From Saxidomus purpurata (lineage: Eukaryota > Mollusca > Bivalvia > Venerida > Veneridae), in NCBI GenBank assembly GCA_022818135.1, contig JAFMSR010000034.1, positions 248,001 through 312,000 of the forward strand: DNA of 64,000 nucleotides, written 5' to 3'. The position numbers and the translations under genes were made by a program. Below the pieces are notes generated by a model. That model had not been told where the DNA came from. It saw only the letters and a list, made by a program, of their open reading frames with translations, and did not search any database. Below are positions 48,253-60,628 of this stretch, piece by piece; the first letter of the stretch is position 1; each line of letters starts with the position of its first letter.

Positions 48253-50808
48253 GGTTTTGATTATGTATTATGATAATTGCCATATATATAGCATGTTCCT
48301 ATGTTTTTTTTTCGCTGGAACCCCATACTTTGCCTCCATAAATAACAAAAAGAAATATTGTAGAGTATTATTGCTTCCAGGTACATCAAGTGATAAAACG
48401 GTATACAATTGTTCAAGAGACAACGATTTCACTTGAATGTTCAAGTATTAAATATGATATGCAGGTACAAATGGCTCGGCCTGGTTCAATCCCTACGTTT
48501 TAAAAAAGTTTTAGGTATTTTAAACACTGATAGAGTCATATTATACGAATTTGAAAAAAATGGGAAGAAAAACGTAAACACATTGGTTTAGGAAAGTGAA
48601 ACATCCTCTTCTTGCTTTTGAAAGGATTTTAAGGCGTAATAACAACATCAACCTTTAGAAGAAATATTTCCTGAGTGGTAAGTTAAGTTTATTAATATAG
48701 TCAACAAAGAATTAATTTTCTCATTTTTTGTTTCATTTATTAACTGATTAATATATTTTCTCAAATATCAAAATGGAAATCTCGTAGATCTAATCAGAGG
48801 TCAAGAACTGTATCGATCACCAGTCAATCTTGTTCAATACATAAGGTGATAACACGCGAAATAAATTATTGTTGGGTGTTTTTAATTCTTCCTGCGATGA
48901 TGAGTTTCTCAATGATGATAACATCTGTTTATAAACAGAGTTTCTCCAAGATATGTGCATGTTCTTATTGCAGGTAACAAATACTCGTCATGGTCATCTG
49001 TCTTGGCATTGGAAAAAGGTTTTATGATTATTGATATGTGCGAAGATATTTAAACCCCATACTTAACATCCATAGTGAAAAGGAAAGCTATCAAAGCTTT
49101 ACATGTTTCCGAATATTTTAAAGTATTTTGTCAACTAAAAATTGAGCAACAATTTATCAATCTTCTGTAATATTTCAATGGATACCCCATAAATCATAAA
49201 TTTGTCAAGAACTGCAGTCATAACTGGGTATTATATTTTAAAGGTACATCAAAATAATAAAACTTTAATTATTATGCTATACCTTTCTATTTCAAGGCCT
49301 CATTGTAATGATCAGAAGGCTTACGTTGAAAAAGAAACTTTACTTATTTGTAATGCGAAGTTTTGCTTTTACTACCTGCTGTGATGAAGATGTTTTCGCT
49401 AGATGACAGTATCAATCCGATGACAGAATATATCCAATGTTTAAAAAATACATTTTCTAAATGGTTTGCTGATTTTGTTCATAGAGTAAACAAAGACTCG
49501 TCTTGTTAATCTTCTTTACCACTTCGGAAGTTTTAGGTATTACGGACAATAACATAGCCCTTTGATATCCAACATTATTGTAATGGAATCCATATAATGT
49601 GATAAAAATACTTGTCAATAAAAAGGGTAACCATTAATAAAAAAGTTTCACAAGGTATATTAACTTTGTAAATACAGTAAACTTACTTTCGCTATACTTA
49701 TCTCTCTTTGTACCATGATCATTTACATTTATGGGGCATACTTTTCAGACTCATCAAGTGATGAAATTTCAAACGATTAGTCATTCTTTAGTTTGCTTGG
49801 CTCCGTCAGTCTTCGCCCGCACTCGTATGTCGGCTATAACGTCTATATGCATGAATAACGTTTAAAACGATTTATAAAGTAATTGCCCATAAAATATTCA
49901 TTTATAATTATGGGTTATATAAATGCTTTTGAAATGCTTATGTTACGTCATGACAATGTTGCCCGCATAGTTGAGATGTGTTATTTATCGCATCCAGCGA
50001 GCTATCTTGAAAGACGAAAGATATCATATAATTAAAGGTCATGTACTTTTTCTGTGTCCCGGCTGTAACTTCTTCATGCTTATAATTGATGACATATATG
50101 TATACAGCAAAAGGTCATACTAGGATCGCGTGTCATGCTTCAAACTCGGAGAGCTACCTTGACGGCTGAGGTCACAGTTTGTGCTCAATATGTGAAGTAG
50201 GGTCTGGTGACAAATGTTCGGGTCAAGATCAAACTTATGCCAGAAATTTCAACAGTCTTTATCTCATTATTCCTTTGAAGGAATATCATTAAACCTGTGT
50301 CAATTGTTGTTAACTCATCGTGATTCAAAAGGTCAAGGTTAGTGTTGTGATTCAGGTCAACAGTCATGTAACTATACCTCCCAATGCTCTTGATAGATCT
50401 TTCAGAAGCTTGGATTATTTCCTCGTCTTATCCAGTCGTTTTGGTTTGGTACGTTGTGTTGCATGACTTGTTTCCGTTAACTTGTTTAAAAAAAGAAATG
50501 CTATTACATCAATATTTTAAAATAAAAGCTACTATAGGCAACAATGAATCTCCTATCTCAACCTGTATGCATTTTCGCCAATCTCAAACTGTATGCATTT
50601 AGATATTCTTTAGTATTATAGCCGCTGACATATAAACAGGTATATGTAGCAAACATTATTTCAACACATGTCTTCCCCAACGTTCGTAAATTAGATTATG
50701 TATTATGATCATTTTCATATATATTATGCTTAAGTATTTTTGCTGGAACCCCATGCTTCGCGTTCATAATTTACAATATAAAATTATGTAGAGTATTTTT
50801 GTTTTCAG

Positions 50809-50906
50809 GTCCATCAAGTGATAAAACGGCATACAATTGTTCAAGAGACTGTTGTGATCTGACAGCCAGTCCTGTGAAGACAACAGAACAAAAACATCTA
50901 CTTTTG
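50809..50906 (+). CDS. Possible intact exon of the tandem array
   Basis: The best preserved copy of the repeated module: TTTTGTTTTCAG at 50797-50808, then two bases and 32 open codons (SSDKTAYNCSRDCCDLTASP...), then a strong donor GTAAGT at 50907. It contains three cysteines. The earlier copies (for example 48380) are stopped within about 18 codons. It may belong to a gene of tandemly duplicated exons, or be the last survivor of one. Partner exons were not identified. Confidence 0.35.
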
Positions 50907-51439
50907 GTAAGTTCTGTACCTTCTATAAATCCCTTCCTATGTTTTGGATAAGGTTAAGCACGGAGTACTTCAATGGCGACGAAAATCTGAAATTGACAGA
51001 AAGCAAACAAGCTATACAGCGTAGACGGCTAGCAATCGGTCATCAGTTTTCGCGACCTTCATCTTAAGGGTTGTTAAAAGGCGTAAAGAGTGCAGTGGGC
51101 TTCTAGCTCGAGCAACGAATTTGCGAATTTAACATGAAGTTTCTTGGGGAGACAGTTTACCGTACAATTACAGACAGGTAAATTAATTGCACAAAAATAT
51201 TGTATAAAGTATGCTACTGCCCCTTCCAGATTCAGGTACCCACATACAGATTATTTTTCAGACAGAGATCAACAATATCGAACCAAAGTAGAAAAGTTGC
51301 GATTACACCTTGCTCTTGTAACTTGACACACCACATTCAAGCAGAATCAACTCCCAACGGGATAATTACTTCATGGAGCCAGATGAGATATTGAACAAAC
51401 TAGGTACACTAATGCCACAGAGTGAGACCATCCAAATCA

Positions 51440-52258
51440 GAACCAGTCGTCTACTTAATCAATCCGACTTTATCTCTTTCTTATAAGACTCTCTGGAAGG
51501 GCAAAGCGATAGCCAGTGCAAATGAAACATAGAGAATACTGGAAAACTCCGATGACCAATACTCCGAAGTGACTTCTAGTTACAAAGACGACAACTGTGT
51601 CAAGAAGGGAAAGAACAAAATGAATAAATGTACACATCTGAAACGAAACCAAAGAGATTGCACCAGAAATAAGTAGACACAAACGAAGTTCTTCAGAATC
51701 AAAAAAGGTTCCAGAAAAAGTGAGGTGCCAGATCATCACCAAAATCTTTAAAAGTCTTCTATTGAACATCTTACCAAGGGGTCAAATGAGGAATTAGCCC
51801 AACTCCTAAGTGACTTTAAAGACGTCTTTGCAAAAGGAGATCTTGACCTGTATAATTTCACTGCATTCGAAAATACGGTGGCCACATGAGAAGCAAAGCC
51901 AATCTAACAACGCATGCGACGAACCCTTTTTTGCTATCTGGGAGAAGAAGGAGGGCATCTCAGATGTTTGATGCATGTGTCATTCAGTAGTCTGTATCAA
52001 AATGGCCGTCCTCACCTGTTCTGATCAGGAAGCGTGACGGTTCGCTAAGGTTTTGTGTCAACAACTCTTGGTTGAAAATTGTTTGGATACATTGGCTGGT
52101 TGTTTCTGGTTTCCTAAACAAGATGTCAATTCAGCTGACTGGCAAGTCCGCATCAGTGAAGAAACTACAAAGAAAACTGCCTTTCTTACCAAGTACGGAA
52201 TCTACGAGTATGTTCGAATGGGGTTCAGGCTAAATCTATTTAGTCAAGGCTGTTGATC
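51440..52258 (+). pseudogene. Ty3/gypsy-type pol fragment (reverse transcriptase N-terminal part)
   Basis: Broken frames give the run of motifs that leads into a gypsy-type RT: VPDHHQNL then SSIEHLTKGSNEELAQLLSD with FKDVFAKGDLDL (about 51723-51855), EAKPIQQRMRRTP (about 51892), VLIRKRDGSLRFCV (about 52018), and then DTLAGCFWFPKQDVNSADWQ and KTAFLTKYGIYEYVRMGF in one intact frame (52053-52256). The first catalytic Asp block is present in altered form (FPKQDVNSADW). The sequence ends before the YxDD box. Frameshifts and stops show it is dead. No LTRs were seen, so it is a fragment of a retrotransposon. Confidence 0.75.
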
Positions 52259-52289
52259 CTCAAAATAGGCTGAACGCGGACAAAATTCA

Positions 52290-52500
52290 TACAGAAATGA
52301 AACTTATATTTTCTGAAAGTTCTATGTCTGTAGTATCCAAAAACACAACGTTCCCAAAAGTTCCCACTTGGGAAACTCTACAATCCAAGATGGCCGCCAA
52401 AATGGCTGCCATACTTTTGAAAAATACCCTGTCACATATACAATTGCTAAAACATATTGCACATTTGATTTTTGAATGTATTTAGATGTTACTAACTATC
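52290..52500. repeat. Dispersed repeat with AAGATGGCCGCCAAAATGGC
   Basis: CCAAGATGGCCGCCAAAATGG at about 52387 is the reverse complement of words in the third unit of the 3180-4260 array. It may be a shared repeat family. The 62-codon frame here is repeat-derived. Confidence 0.45.
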
Positions 52501-53149
52501 ACTACTATATCAAAATTTATGGGCATATGGCTTGTTATGGTATAGTTTATATTTTTGATAAAATATTATTAATTATTTAGTAGAAAAAGACCTAATTTTT
52601 ACTTTTTGCAAAAATACTTTTTTTCTGTTTCCGTTCTTTGAATTATTTATAGCAAACATGCATAATAAAAGATTTCATATGTTAAACTAATTCTATCTGT
52701 GTAAATTTTGACATGTTTGGGACAGTTTTGAAACTATTTAAACAACAGTTGCATGCATGTACAAAAAGATATGTTATGCAAGGTGGGTGGGGAAATGTTA
52801 CAGACAGTTCAGCAATTCAAATGTATCTAATTCTAACATACAACTTTTGATCATATTCCCCCAAAATGTAAGTATTATTAATACTAAACGTTTGAATTAT
52901 GATTAAACTGAATATATTGGAATTAGGAAATTTCTCATGTCAATACATAGACTGTCTCGGGCAACGTGTATAACCAGAGTGATTCTCTATGACATCAGGT
53001 GTATGATCATATACAAAAAAATATATAGTGTAAGATTCACTGCATAGATGTGATTACATAGTTGTTTGCTTTTAGTTTGCATTGGAATGTTCATAAGTTA
53101 TAGATTTGAAACTGAATTGTTGAAAGAGTAACTGCCCTTTGTTACAAAT
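52501..53149. other. Non-coding, no gene seen
   Basis: AT-rich. No endonuclease motifs of the downstream LINE were found here, so that LINE is probably 5'-truncated. Confidence 0.4.
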
Positions 53150-56000
53150 TTGCCATTAAATACATGCAGTGAATGTATACAAATAAAAAAACCACCATGG
53201 GTAAATGAAGATGTAAAAGGGCGAAAACAGAACTAAATAGTGCAAAAACGCATTGTAAGTGAAGGAGAACACCAGACTTGCTGCAGAAATTAAGGGGGGA
53301 AAACAAAATTATGAAAATGTTTTTGAAACGGATAAATCTGACTTGGTTGATTTATTGTGCAACCCTATAGATAAGTGCATAGACTAAAAAGTGGTTAACA
53401 TTTCACAGGCTTACATCATACAGTCAGTCAGATGGAGAAAGTGTATTACCAGTACTAAACAAACAAATATGCAGTCAAGTATTTGATGGACATGGAAAAT
53501 GTGGAATACTTAAAGACACAGAGACACAGAGGAGCACCAAGCAAATGAAAAATTTGATGATGAATTCATGGTAGATATCAAGCATAATATATGGGAAATA
53601 AAGGCAGGCAAACAGAAAGAGAAAGAAAATTTCGTAAACAGAAGAAGTTGAAGCATCACTGCAGAAAATGAAACAGCAGCTGGCCAAGACAATAGTATCA
53701 TATATCTGATCTGAAAAAGAAATTCAACTTTGTTAGCTGCTATCATCACTTCACAAATCCTGGAAAATCGCATACGTAAAATTCCTACAGCCAGACAATG
53801 AGACATATTATAAGGCAGGCTTATATAGACCCTTAATTAATCTGACCAGTGTCCTAGGTAAATGCACGGAACAATTGTAAATTCTTTATTGTTCTCATTC
53901 GCTGAACATCATAATCGTCTTGACACAGCTCAAGATTATTTTAGAGAGAGCAGAGGTACCACACAGACCTTGCAGCAACTAGTTCAGGACATCAGTACAT
54001 TGCATCTGGTTTGAGCAATAACAGTATTATTGCTGCAGTCTTTATTTATATGGATTGTATAGAGAGATGAGCTTCTAGTTAAACTACAAAACCTGGGTAT
54101 CAAAGGTCAAACTTGGATTCTATCAGAGAGAGAAGCTTTTTGTTGTTTGAGGATCTACTAAGATGAACCTTTTAAGACATACATGGGATTGATCAGTGTT
54201 ATCACACTGGTCTACAACATTTACCTGAGTGGCATATTCCTAAAGGTCACAAGCCAGAAAGTAAAACTTGCTGATATAGGTACAATCTGGAAAACGGAAT
54301 ATAACCCAAAGAATTTGGAGACGAAATTACAGGAAGACATAGATTCTGTCGCTGAATATAGTCAAAAATGAATTTTGCATATACAAGAAATGAAAGTTTT
54401 TGATAAAAGAATAAGATTTAGTTCTCGGTGAAAAGCTCTGTTTCCATCAACTGCTCCAATATATAGAAGCATGGCTTTAAATGCTTTAGGACTGTTGATG
54501 TGTGTAGCTAAATCAGAGAAGATATGTCTAGATAACATAATTTAACATAACAAAAAAGTATTGTGCTGCCATATTTAGAATATGCAGCACCAGTATGTTA
54601 GACCAGCAATGTTGTACACAGTCTTGAAAAAAATAAAAGTAAAGGGTTGAATCTCTGCCTATGTGGTATTGGGTTTGCCAACTGCATTGGTCTTGAAGCC
54701 CATCAACTCCTTCCAGCTCTGTGCAGAGAAAGATTTCAATAAGAGAATGCACAAAATTCATGCCTAAAGATGAATCGTCAGTAATAAAACAGTCAATCAT
54801 AAAATCCAGAAATGAAAACATCAGCAGCAACACAACCTCAAATTTCAAAGATGCTGTAACAAGTTAATGATATCGGACTGTAGAATCTCTCACAGATGTA
54901 GAAACCAAATGCACTATGCAAGATTTCTCGTATTTGGAAAGTCTTTAACCTACCAGAAGTAAACCAACATACTGGAACAACTTAGGATCATCTAAATCAA
55001 AGCCAAAAACAGCAGGAAGAAGAAGCAACAAATGGCATACAACAGATGCTACAACTGGAATATCTACACTGCTTGATGGTTCATATACAGACAAATCCAG
55101 ACCCATGCGAAAAGAGTTCCTGCATTTAAATGACTAACCATGGGAAAGTATATATCAAACAACCAGTTTCCAAATTAGCACCAATCTTAGCAGGCAAACT
55201 TGAAGCCATCAAAATATTCTTATTGTGTTCAGGGGTCTGCGTTTAAGTTCTTCTTCCGATATAAATTGCAAGAACTAAAACTGAGACCACTGAAAATATA
55301 AGAATACTACTCTCAGACAGTCAGACAGCCATTGGAATCTTACAGTTTGGCTGGAAGTGCTGTGCTCACATTCATATCGTCATAGAAATAAGATCAGCAC
55401 AGACAAGTTAAAATATATTTAGATTGGTCAACATAACATGCCAACATCGAAGACAGTTAAATTGCAGGGAGACTGGTAAAAGAAGCTGCCACAGAAGTAT
55501 AATCAATATGAAAAAGAAACAACACAGTATGAGGTATGTTTAGTAGCGAACAAAGCAGTCAAGATTAAATGGCAGAGACACTGGGATGCCTCAGATAAAG
55601 TCAGACGCCATTTTTAATTCAAAACCTGAAAGTCATAACAAAAGGACATATTTCAACAACCGTGAGAAGCAACATGAATTGTAATTCTCCAAGTACAAAC
55701 TTGTCACAGCATCTACAAGTTGATATAGGAGAGGACCCTTACTGCGATTGTAGAGAACCAGAAAATATAGAACACTGTCTTCTCCAAATGAGTCAACATA
55801 CAAATGACAAAGAAAAGATGTTGGCCATGAGTGGCTTTAGGCAGTCAGAAATTACTGAAAGGTTCCTGCTGACTTCTGGTGCAGATGTCCCATGGAAAGA
55901 ATACAGAGAAAGAATAGGTAGTGAATTCAGTCGATTTGTGCAGTCAACAAAGATTTCAGCGGAAAGTGTAATTTGGTTTCGTATGTTTCCGAACTTCACA
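53150..56000 (+). pseudogene. I-like LINE pseudogene: RT, RNase H and C-terminal zinc knuckle
   Basis: Reading through many frameshifts gives a non-LTR retrotransposon polyprotein. In order: KPPWVNEDVKGRK (about 53190); RT block with YKAGLYRPLINLTSVLGKC (about 53811); RESRGTTQTLQQLVQDIS (about 53946); LLVKLQNLGIKGQTW (54074); then an intact stretch 54183-54371 with the YADD-equivalent reduced to LADIG in front of TIWKT. RNase H motifs follow: LLDGSYTDKS (about 55071) and LLSDSQTAIGILQFGW (about 55308). The tail contains DPYCDCREPENIEHCLLQ (about 55734), a CxC...H knuckle whose last cysteine has become Met. RNase H plus this tail points to the I/Nimb/ingi group. Dead copy; the endonuclease is absent. 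Confidence 0.75.
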
Positions 56001-57002
56001 CAAGCTCTAATATGTATTCTTTATCACTTTACTACCTGTGAGACATTACTAAGACCAAATAGAATTTTCTATTAAATCTTGAATTGTAACGGGCGTCTTT
56101 TCATAAGGAAAAAAATGACATACTGCATCGAATGTGACCATATTGTGTTGAAAATTTGAGTGTAACAAAAGAATCAAGGAATTATATTTTGCCTTTTCAA
56201 AAACGAAAGTAGGTTTTCCAGTTTTCAAATATCTTTGTAATTTTCCAGAAGTCTCCCAGAAAGAGGCTGTAAATAGGTTGTACATGAATAAACATGCCTA
56301 TTTTGAATTATAGTTGAAAGAACTTCACTTCCAATAATGTGAAACGTATATCTCTGACTGTATACAACATGCAATAAAGTGAAAGTAGGACAAAAAGACC
56401 ACTCAGGTAAATCTTAGGAAATACAAAAACACTCGTTTTTCTGCAGCAGTATTTCAAACAGGGAAATACTCCACGGTTATTGTAAAGTTTTAGAAGCCAG
56501 TTTCAAATTGTATTTCCCTGTTATATTTCCAGATTTAAACGAAAATTTCATTTGGTCTTAGTAATGGACCTTTAAGAAACTACCTGTGTTAAGACAAGTA
56601 CCAGAGAAGATACTGTAGCTATAAAAGGCAAATAACCACCCAACCAACCAATCAAATGTAATTACTGAGCATTTTCACTAAAACTAAGTTGCTATTTCCC
56701 ACAAAATGCCTAATTAATAAAGGATATATATTTTCCATGTCACTATTCAATATTGAGTTGATGTATTATTATATTCCCTCATTTGATTAATTCAATGTTG
56801 GTTAATTAATTAATTAATATTGGATAGTACTAAGGATGACAAATGGTTTTGTGAGTTACATTGGTAATTAATTACATTATTCTTCTAATGGATGTCGTCA
56901 AATTGTTTTTCTGTGTAAATACAACAATTTTTTATCAAAATACTAATTTAGAGATACGGTCTTTGATTTGGATTCCTCCTATTTATCACTTTTGACCTTT
57001 AA
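56001..57002. other. Non-coding, no gene seen
   Basis: AT-rich sequence leading to the assembly gap. A TTAATTAATTAATTAATA run lies near 56800. Confidence 0.35.
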
Positions 57003-57502
57003 NNNNNNNNNNNNNNNNNNNNNNNNNNNNNNNNNNNNNNNNNNNNNNNNNNNNNNNNNNNNNNNNNNNNNNNNNNNNNNNNNNNNNNNNNNNNNNNNNN
57101 NNNNNNNNNNNNNNNNNNNNNNNNNNNNNNNNNNNNNNNNNNNNNNNNNNNNNNNNNNNNNNNNNNNNNNNNNNNNNNNNNNNNNNNNNNNNNNNNNNNN
57201 NNNNNNNNNNNNNNNNNNNNNNNNNNNNNNNNNNNNNNNNNNNNNNNNNNNNNNNNNNNNNNNNNNNNNNNNNNNNNNNNNNNNNNNNNNNNNNNNNNNN
57301 NNNNNNNNNNNNNNNNNNNNNNNNNNNNNNNNNNNNNNNNNNNNNNNNNNNNNNNNNNNNNNNNNNNNNNNNNNNNNNNNNNNNNNNNNNNNNNNNNNNN
57401 NNNNNNNNNNNNNNNNNNNNNNNNNNNNNNNNNNNNNNNNNNNNNNNNNNNNNNNNNNNNNNNNNNNNNNNNNNNNNNNNNNNNNNNNNNNNNNNNNNNN
57501 NN
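57003..57502. other. Assembly gap, 500 N
   Basis: Exactly 500 N, a conventional placeholder, so the true size is unknown. The LINE that follows starts directly at its right edge and probably extends into it. Confidence 0.99.
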
Positions 57503-58360
57503 GATAAAAACACATTACTCCCTGATTCGTTTCCAAAAACAGCAAATAAAATTGAAAACATTGCAATTACTGAAAAAGAAATAACTGACATCCTGAGTAA
57601 TTAAGTTATAAATAAATAAAGCGGGCCCGATTAAATCAGCCACATAATGCTAAAGAAAACATCAAAATCAACATATATACCACTATGTATACTTTTTAAC
57701 AGATCAGTAAAGGACAATATATACCCTAGAGCGTGGAAAACTGCTAATGCCATGCCTCTGTTAAAGAAAGGGAACAAAGAAAAACCCTCAAATTACAGAG
57801 CAATATCTCTTATAGGCTGCATTGGTAAAGTTATGGAGCGTGTTATTTTTAAACATATTTACAACTATCTTAATACAAACAATTTAATTTACAAAAATCA
57901 ATCAAGTTTTTTACAAGACCATTCAACAGTCTACCAACTGATTGATATTTTTAACCAAATTTGTAAAGCATTTGACAAAAAGAAATCAACGTGCATGTTA
58001 TTCTGTGATATTTCTAAAGCGTTCGACCGAGTCTGGCACAAGGGTCTACTTTTCAAATCAAAACAAAATGGTATTACTGGCAATTTACTAAACTGGCTTT
58101 CTCATTATCTTTCTGATCGTAATCAAATAGTTTTTGTTGGAACATCTTATTTTTCTACAAATGATATTAATGCTGGCGTCCCTCAATGCTAGGACCTATT
58201 CTCTTTCTTATTTACATAAACGACATAGCAAATTCACTTTTAAGTTCCACTCGCTTATTTGCAGATGAATTTGATTCGACTGTACATTCCAATAGTTGTC
58301 TAGAAACTGAACAATGGAATTCTCTGTTTTATTGCGTCTTTCTTAATACATGTAGCTAAA
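57503..58360 (+). pseudogene. Jockey/CR1-like LINE reverse transcriptase pseudogene
   Basis: From the gap edge: LLPDSFPKTANKIENIAITE then KEITDILSN with stops, then a 181-codon open frame from 57647. It carries NYRAISLIGCIGKVMERVI, FCDISKAFDRVWHKGLLFK (first catalytic Asp present) and DINAGVPQC. At 58192 the frame breaks within GVPQGS and continues as LGPILFLIYINDIANSLL, with FADD mutated to FADE. It thus has an intact fingers/palm start but a lost catalytic centre and a frameshift. This family is distinct from the I-like LINE upstream, since it has no RNase H. The copy is truncated at 58360. Confidence 0.8.
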
Positions 58361-59216
58361 AGATACTATAAGATAAAATCTTATGTAATAACATACTAAA
58401 AAGTTGTATGTGTGTTTTAGTCGTTGTATTATCAATCATTTAAGAGAAATCTAAAAACTGGGCAAAGTTGTAATATCTAACAATTCTATTGATCATTTGC
58501 TTTCCATGGCAACGGTATGCATTTGTGTTTTTTCCGAAAAAAAGTATTTCTTTTTGTATGAAGAGTTTTTTTTTTCACAGAATACATATGACGACTTGTC
58601 GACGTATTTTATTAGCATGTTCTTTCATCTAACTCATATTTGCTGGAATAAATTTATCAGTCTGAGAGAGTTTTGTAGTCATGGTAACAGTTGTCAAAGT
58701 GCTGCAAAGCCCTGAAAAAATTGTGTATTGCAAAATGTTTTGTTTTGCAGTAGTCGACACACATCACTGTATCTAAAAATGTAATAACTTAATTTCGCCG
58801 AAATATGTATATGTATCAAATCAACCACCTAGTAATATCTAAAACTAACATGATATAGTCTGAATTTACTGGTTTTTGTGCCGTATTACACCCGCTGTTT
58901 AATATGCACATGGAATGGTCGGAGGTTTTGTCATGAACGAATGTTTTCGAAACATTTTAGCAAAATTTGAAAAACTGCAAAGTCAAAAACACTTTCAGAA
59001 TTATTTTCTTTCCTTTTACTATTTACAAATGATGATATTCAAGTATAGCACCATTCATTATAAACAAACAAAAACTTTTCTCGCTAGTTAGTATAACAAT
59101 AGAAAAACAAAGGCACATCCAATTCAGAAAATTACGTGCTTATTTGAAAAACCTAAACATGCAGACATATTTAACATAAATTGCACAATGTTATCGGAGT
59201 ATCATTTATTTTTCAG
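58361..59216. other. Non-coding, no gene seen
   Basis: AT-rich; the 72-codon frame at 58497-58715 has no splice or domain support. Confidence 0.35.
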
Positions 59217-59372
59217 AATGAACCCGACTATCAAAACACTATCTTTTGTCATGATAACTCTGGAGACGTCTTTCATTACTATCCAGAAAAATGTAAACAT
59301 TGTCAGATGTGTGTTGCAATTCCTCTGATCAGGCTTTTATTTTCAAATGGACATTCGGATAACATACAATGA
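59217..59372 (+). CDS. Possible terminal exon with CxxCxxC motif
   Basis: Follows ATTTATTTTTCAG (acceptor at 59216) and is open for 51 codons to TGA. It encodes NEPDYQNTIFCHDNSGDVFH and then EKCKHCQMCVAIPL, a cluster of three cysteines in seven residues. It reads like the last exon of a cysteine-rich secreted or receptor protein, but no upstream exons are seen and no family is recognised. Confidence 0.25.
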   Translation, partial: NEPDYQNTIFCHDNSGDVFHYYPEKCKHCQMCVAIPLIRLLFSNGHSDNIQ

Positions 59373-59509
59373 ATAACAGACTTACAACATTACCAAGACT
59401 GTCAGTATGCAAGCTTTTAGTTCGGATGTACGTTCGTTAACCTATTGTTCTATAGCACAATTATTTACGAAATCATAATTATTGAAATATGACAAATGCA
59501 AAATAATAC

Positions 59510-59865
59510 TTTTAAAACAAAAATAATATCAAACAGGGAAAGCCACGTACCAAAAACGCAGCCCCCCCAAAACGAGCCCCACAGCACCCAGAAGTGCACA
59601 CCACCAACACACACACACACAACACACACATACACACAATCATGTACACACACACACGTACACTACCAACACACACTAGCATACAAAGCACGAGGACAAA
59701 ACGAACAATTAAAGGAACACAGTGGGGCACCGCCTTGGAACGGTCAGTGGCAAAAACACCACTGGGGAGCTTAAACCGGTTTATGGTGCGCACCCAACCT
59801 CACTCTTACCCCCACCATGTTCCAAAGTCACAGGACAGTGTAAATAAAAGTAATCCCTGCTAGGT
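59510..59865 (-). repeat. Dispersed repeat carrying a (TG)n microsatellite, longer copy
   Basis: Inverse-orientation copy of 12869-13095: (AC)n on plus (about 59608-59660) between TGCACACCACCAACACAC and ACGAGGACAAAACGAACAATT. This copy extends a further 150 bp (TGGCAAAAACACCACTGG, TTTATGGTGCGCACCCAACC), so it is the more complete version. The five overlapping frames here (both strands) are repeat-derived. Confidence 0.8.
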
Positions 59866-60239
59866 GAATCTAACAAATATATATTGGAAATAGAAAGCAT
59901 CAGCGTAATGTGATAAAACGGCCTAGTCATGCAGATGAACATGCGAGAGGTGTTTCAAAGTCTCCGAAAAACAGATATTTCTGTTATCAATGCTTTATTT
60001 AAGCCATATTTAGTATGTAAATATATTAAAGTATATAATATTCACTGACTAGCTTTTGTTTGATTACATTTAAAAATGTATAATCTACAGTCTCTGCAAT
60101 TACGCAATACAGTTTGGAGCGGGGCAAAATCACGGCGTTATCAGTAACTGCATAAGTCATACCGACAATGGTAACTGGAAAATTTGTCGACGTAGGTTAC
60201 ACGCTGCTTTAATACACACAGAACCGCATACATATTCCA

Positions 60240-60345
60240 CTAACTGCATGGTCTTTCGGATGAGACCTTACATCGAGGTCCTATACATCAGTGCTATACA
60301 CCGGGCATGTAAAAGAACCAGGTTGTTTCTCTGGAACCGGGACAC
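60240..60345 (+). mobile_element. SINE tail fragment
   Basis: TCTTTCGGATGAGACCTTAC, ATCGAGGTCC and GTGCTATACACCGGGCATGT AAAAGAACCAGGTTG are body words of an invertebrate SINE. The last is shared with the SINE at 25999. No tRNA-like head is visible. Confidence 0.55.
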
Positions 60346-60628
60346 ATTATCCACCGAAACCTAAAAGAATATATGCCTTCTGGGGTACTTTGTCTTGCAT
60401 TAGAAATTCAAAGGACAAATAATTACTGCCAAGACAGGAGGTGTGTTTTTACTTACAAAGACGGGCTACCAGTACAATCTACTAAGATACGGATGCATTT
60501 CCGTAAACGAAACAAGAACAACACATGCAGTAAATACATTTAGAAACTGTTAAAGCTTTAGAAGTCTTTTTCAAAGACTAGTGGTACTCAATATAATTTG
60601 AGACTGGCCTAAAATAATAAAATTAAAG

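Noticed and set aside
51470..51769. 99-codon minus-strand frame with hydrophobic segments
   Set aside because: Antisense shadow of the gypsy-type pol fragment; the plus strand carries the recognised motifs.
53475..54848. Minus-strand frames of 70-106 codons
   Set aside because: Shadows of the I-like LINE on the plus strand.
56968..57591. Three long frames of 179-201 codons
   Set aside because: They consist almost entirely of the N gap.
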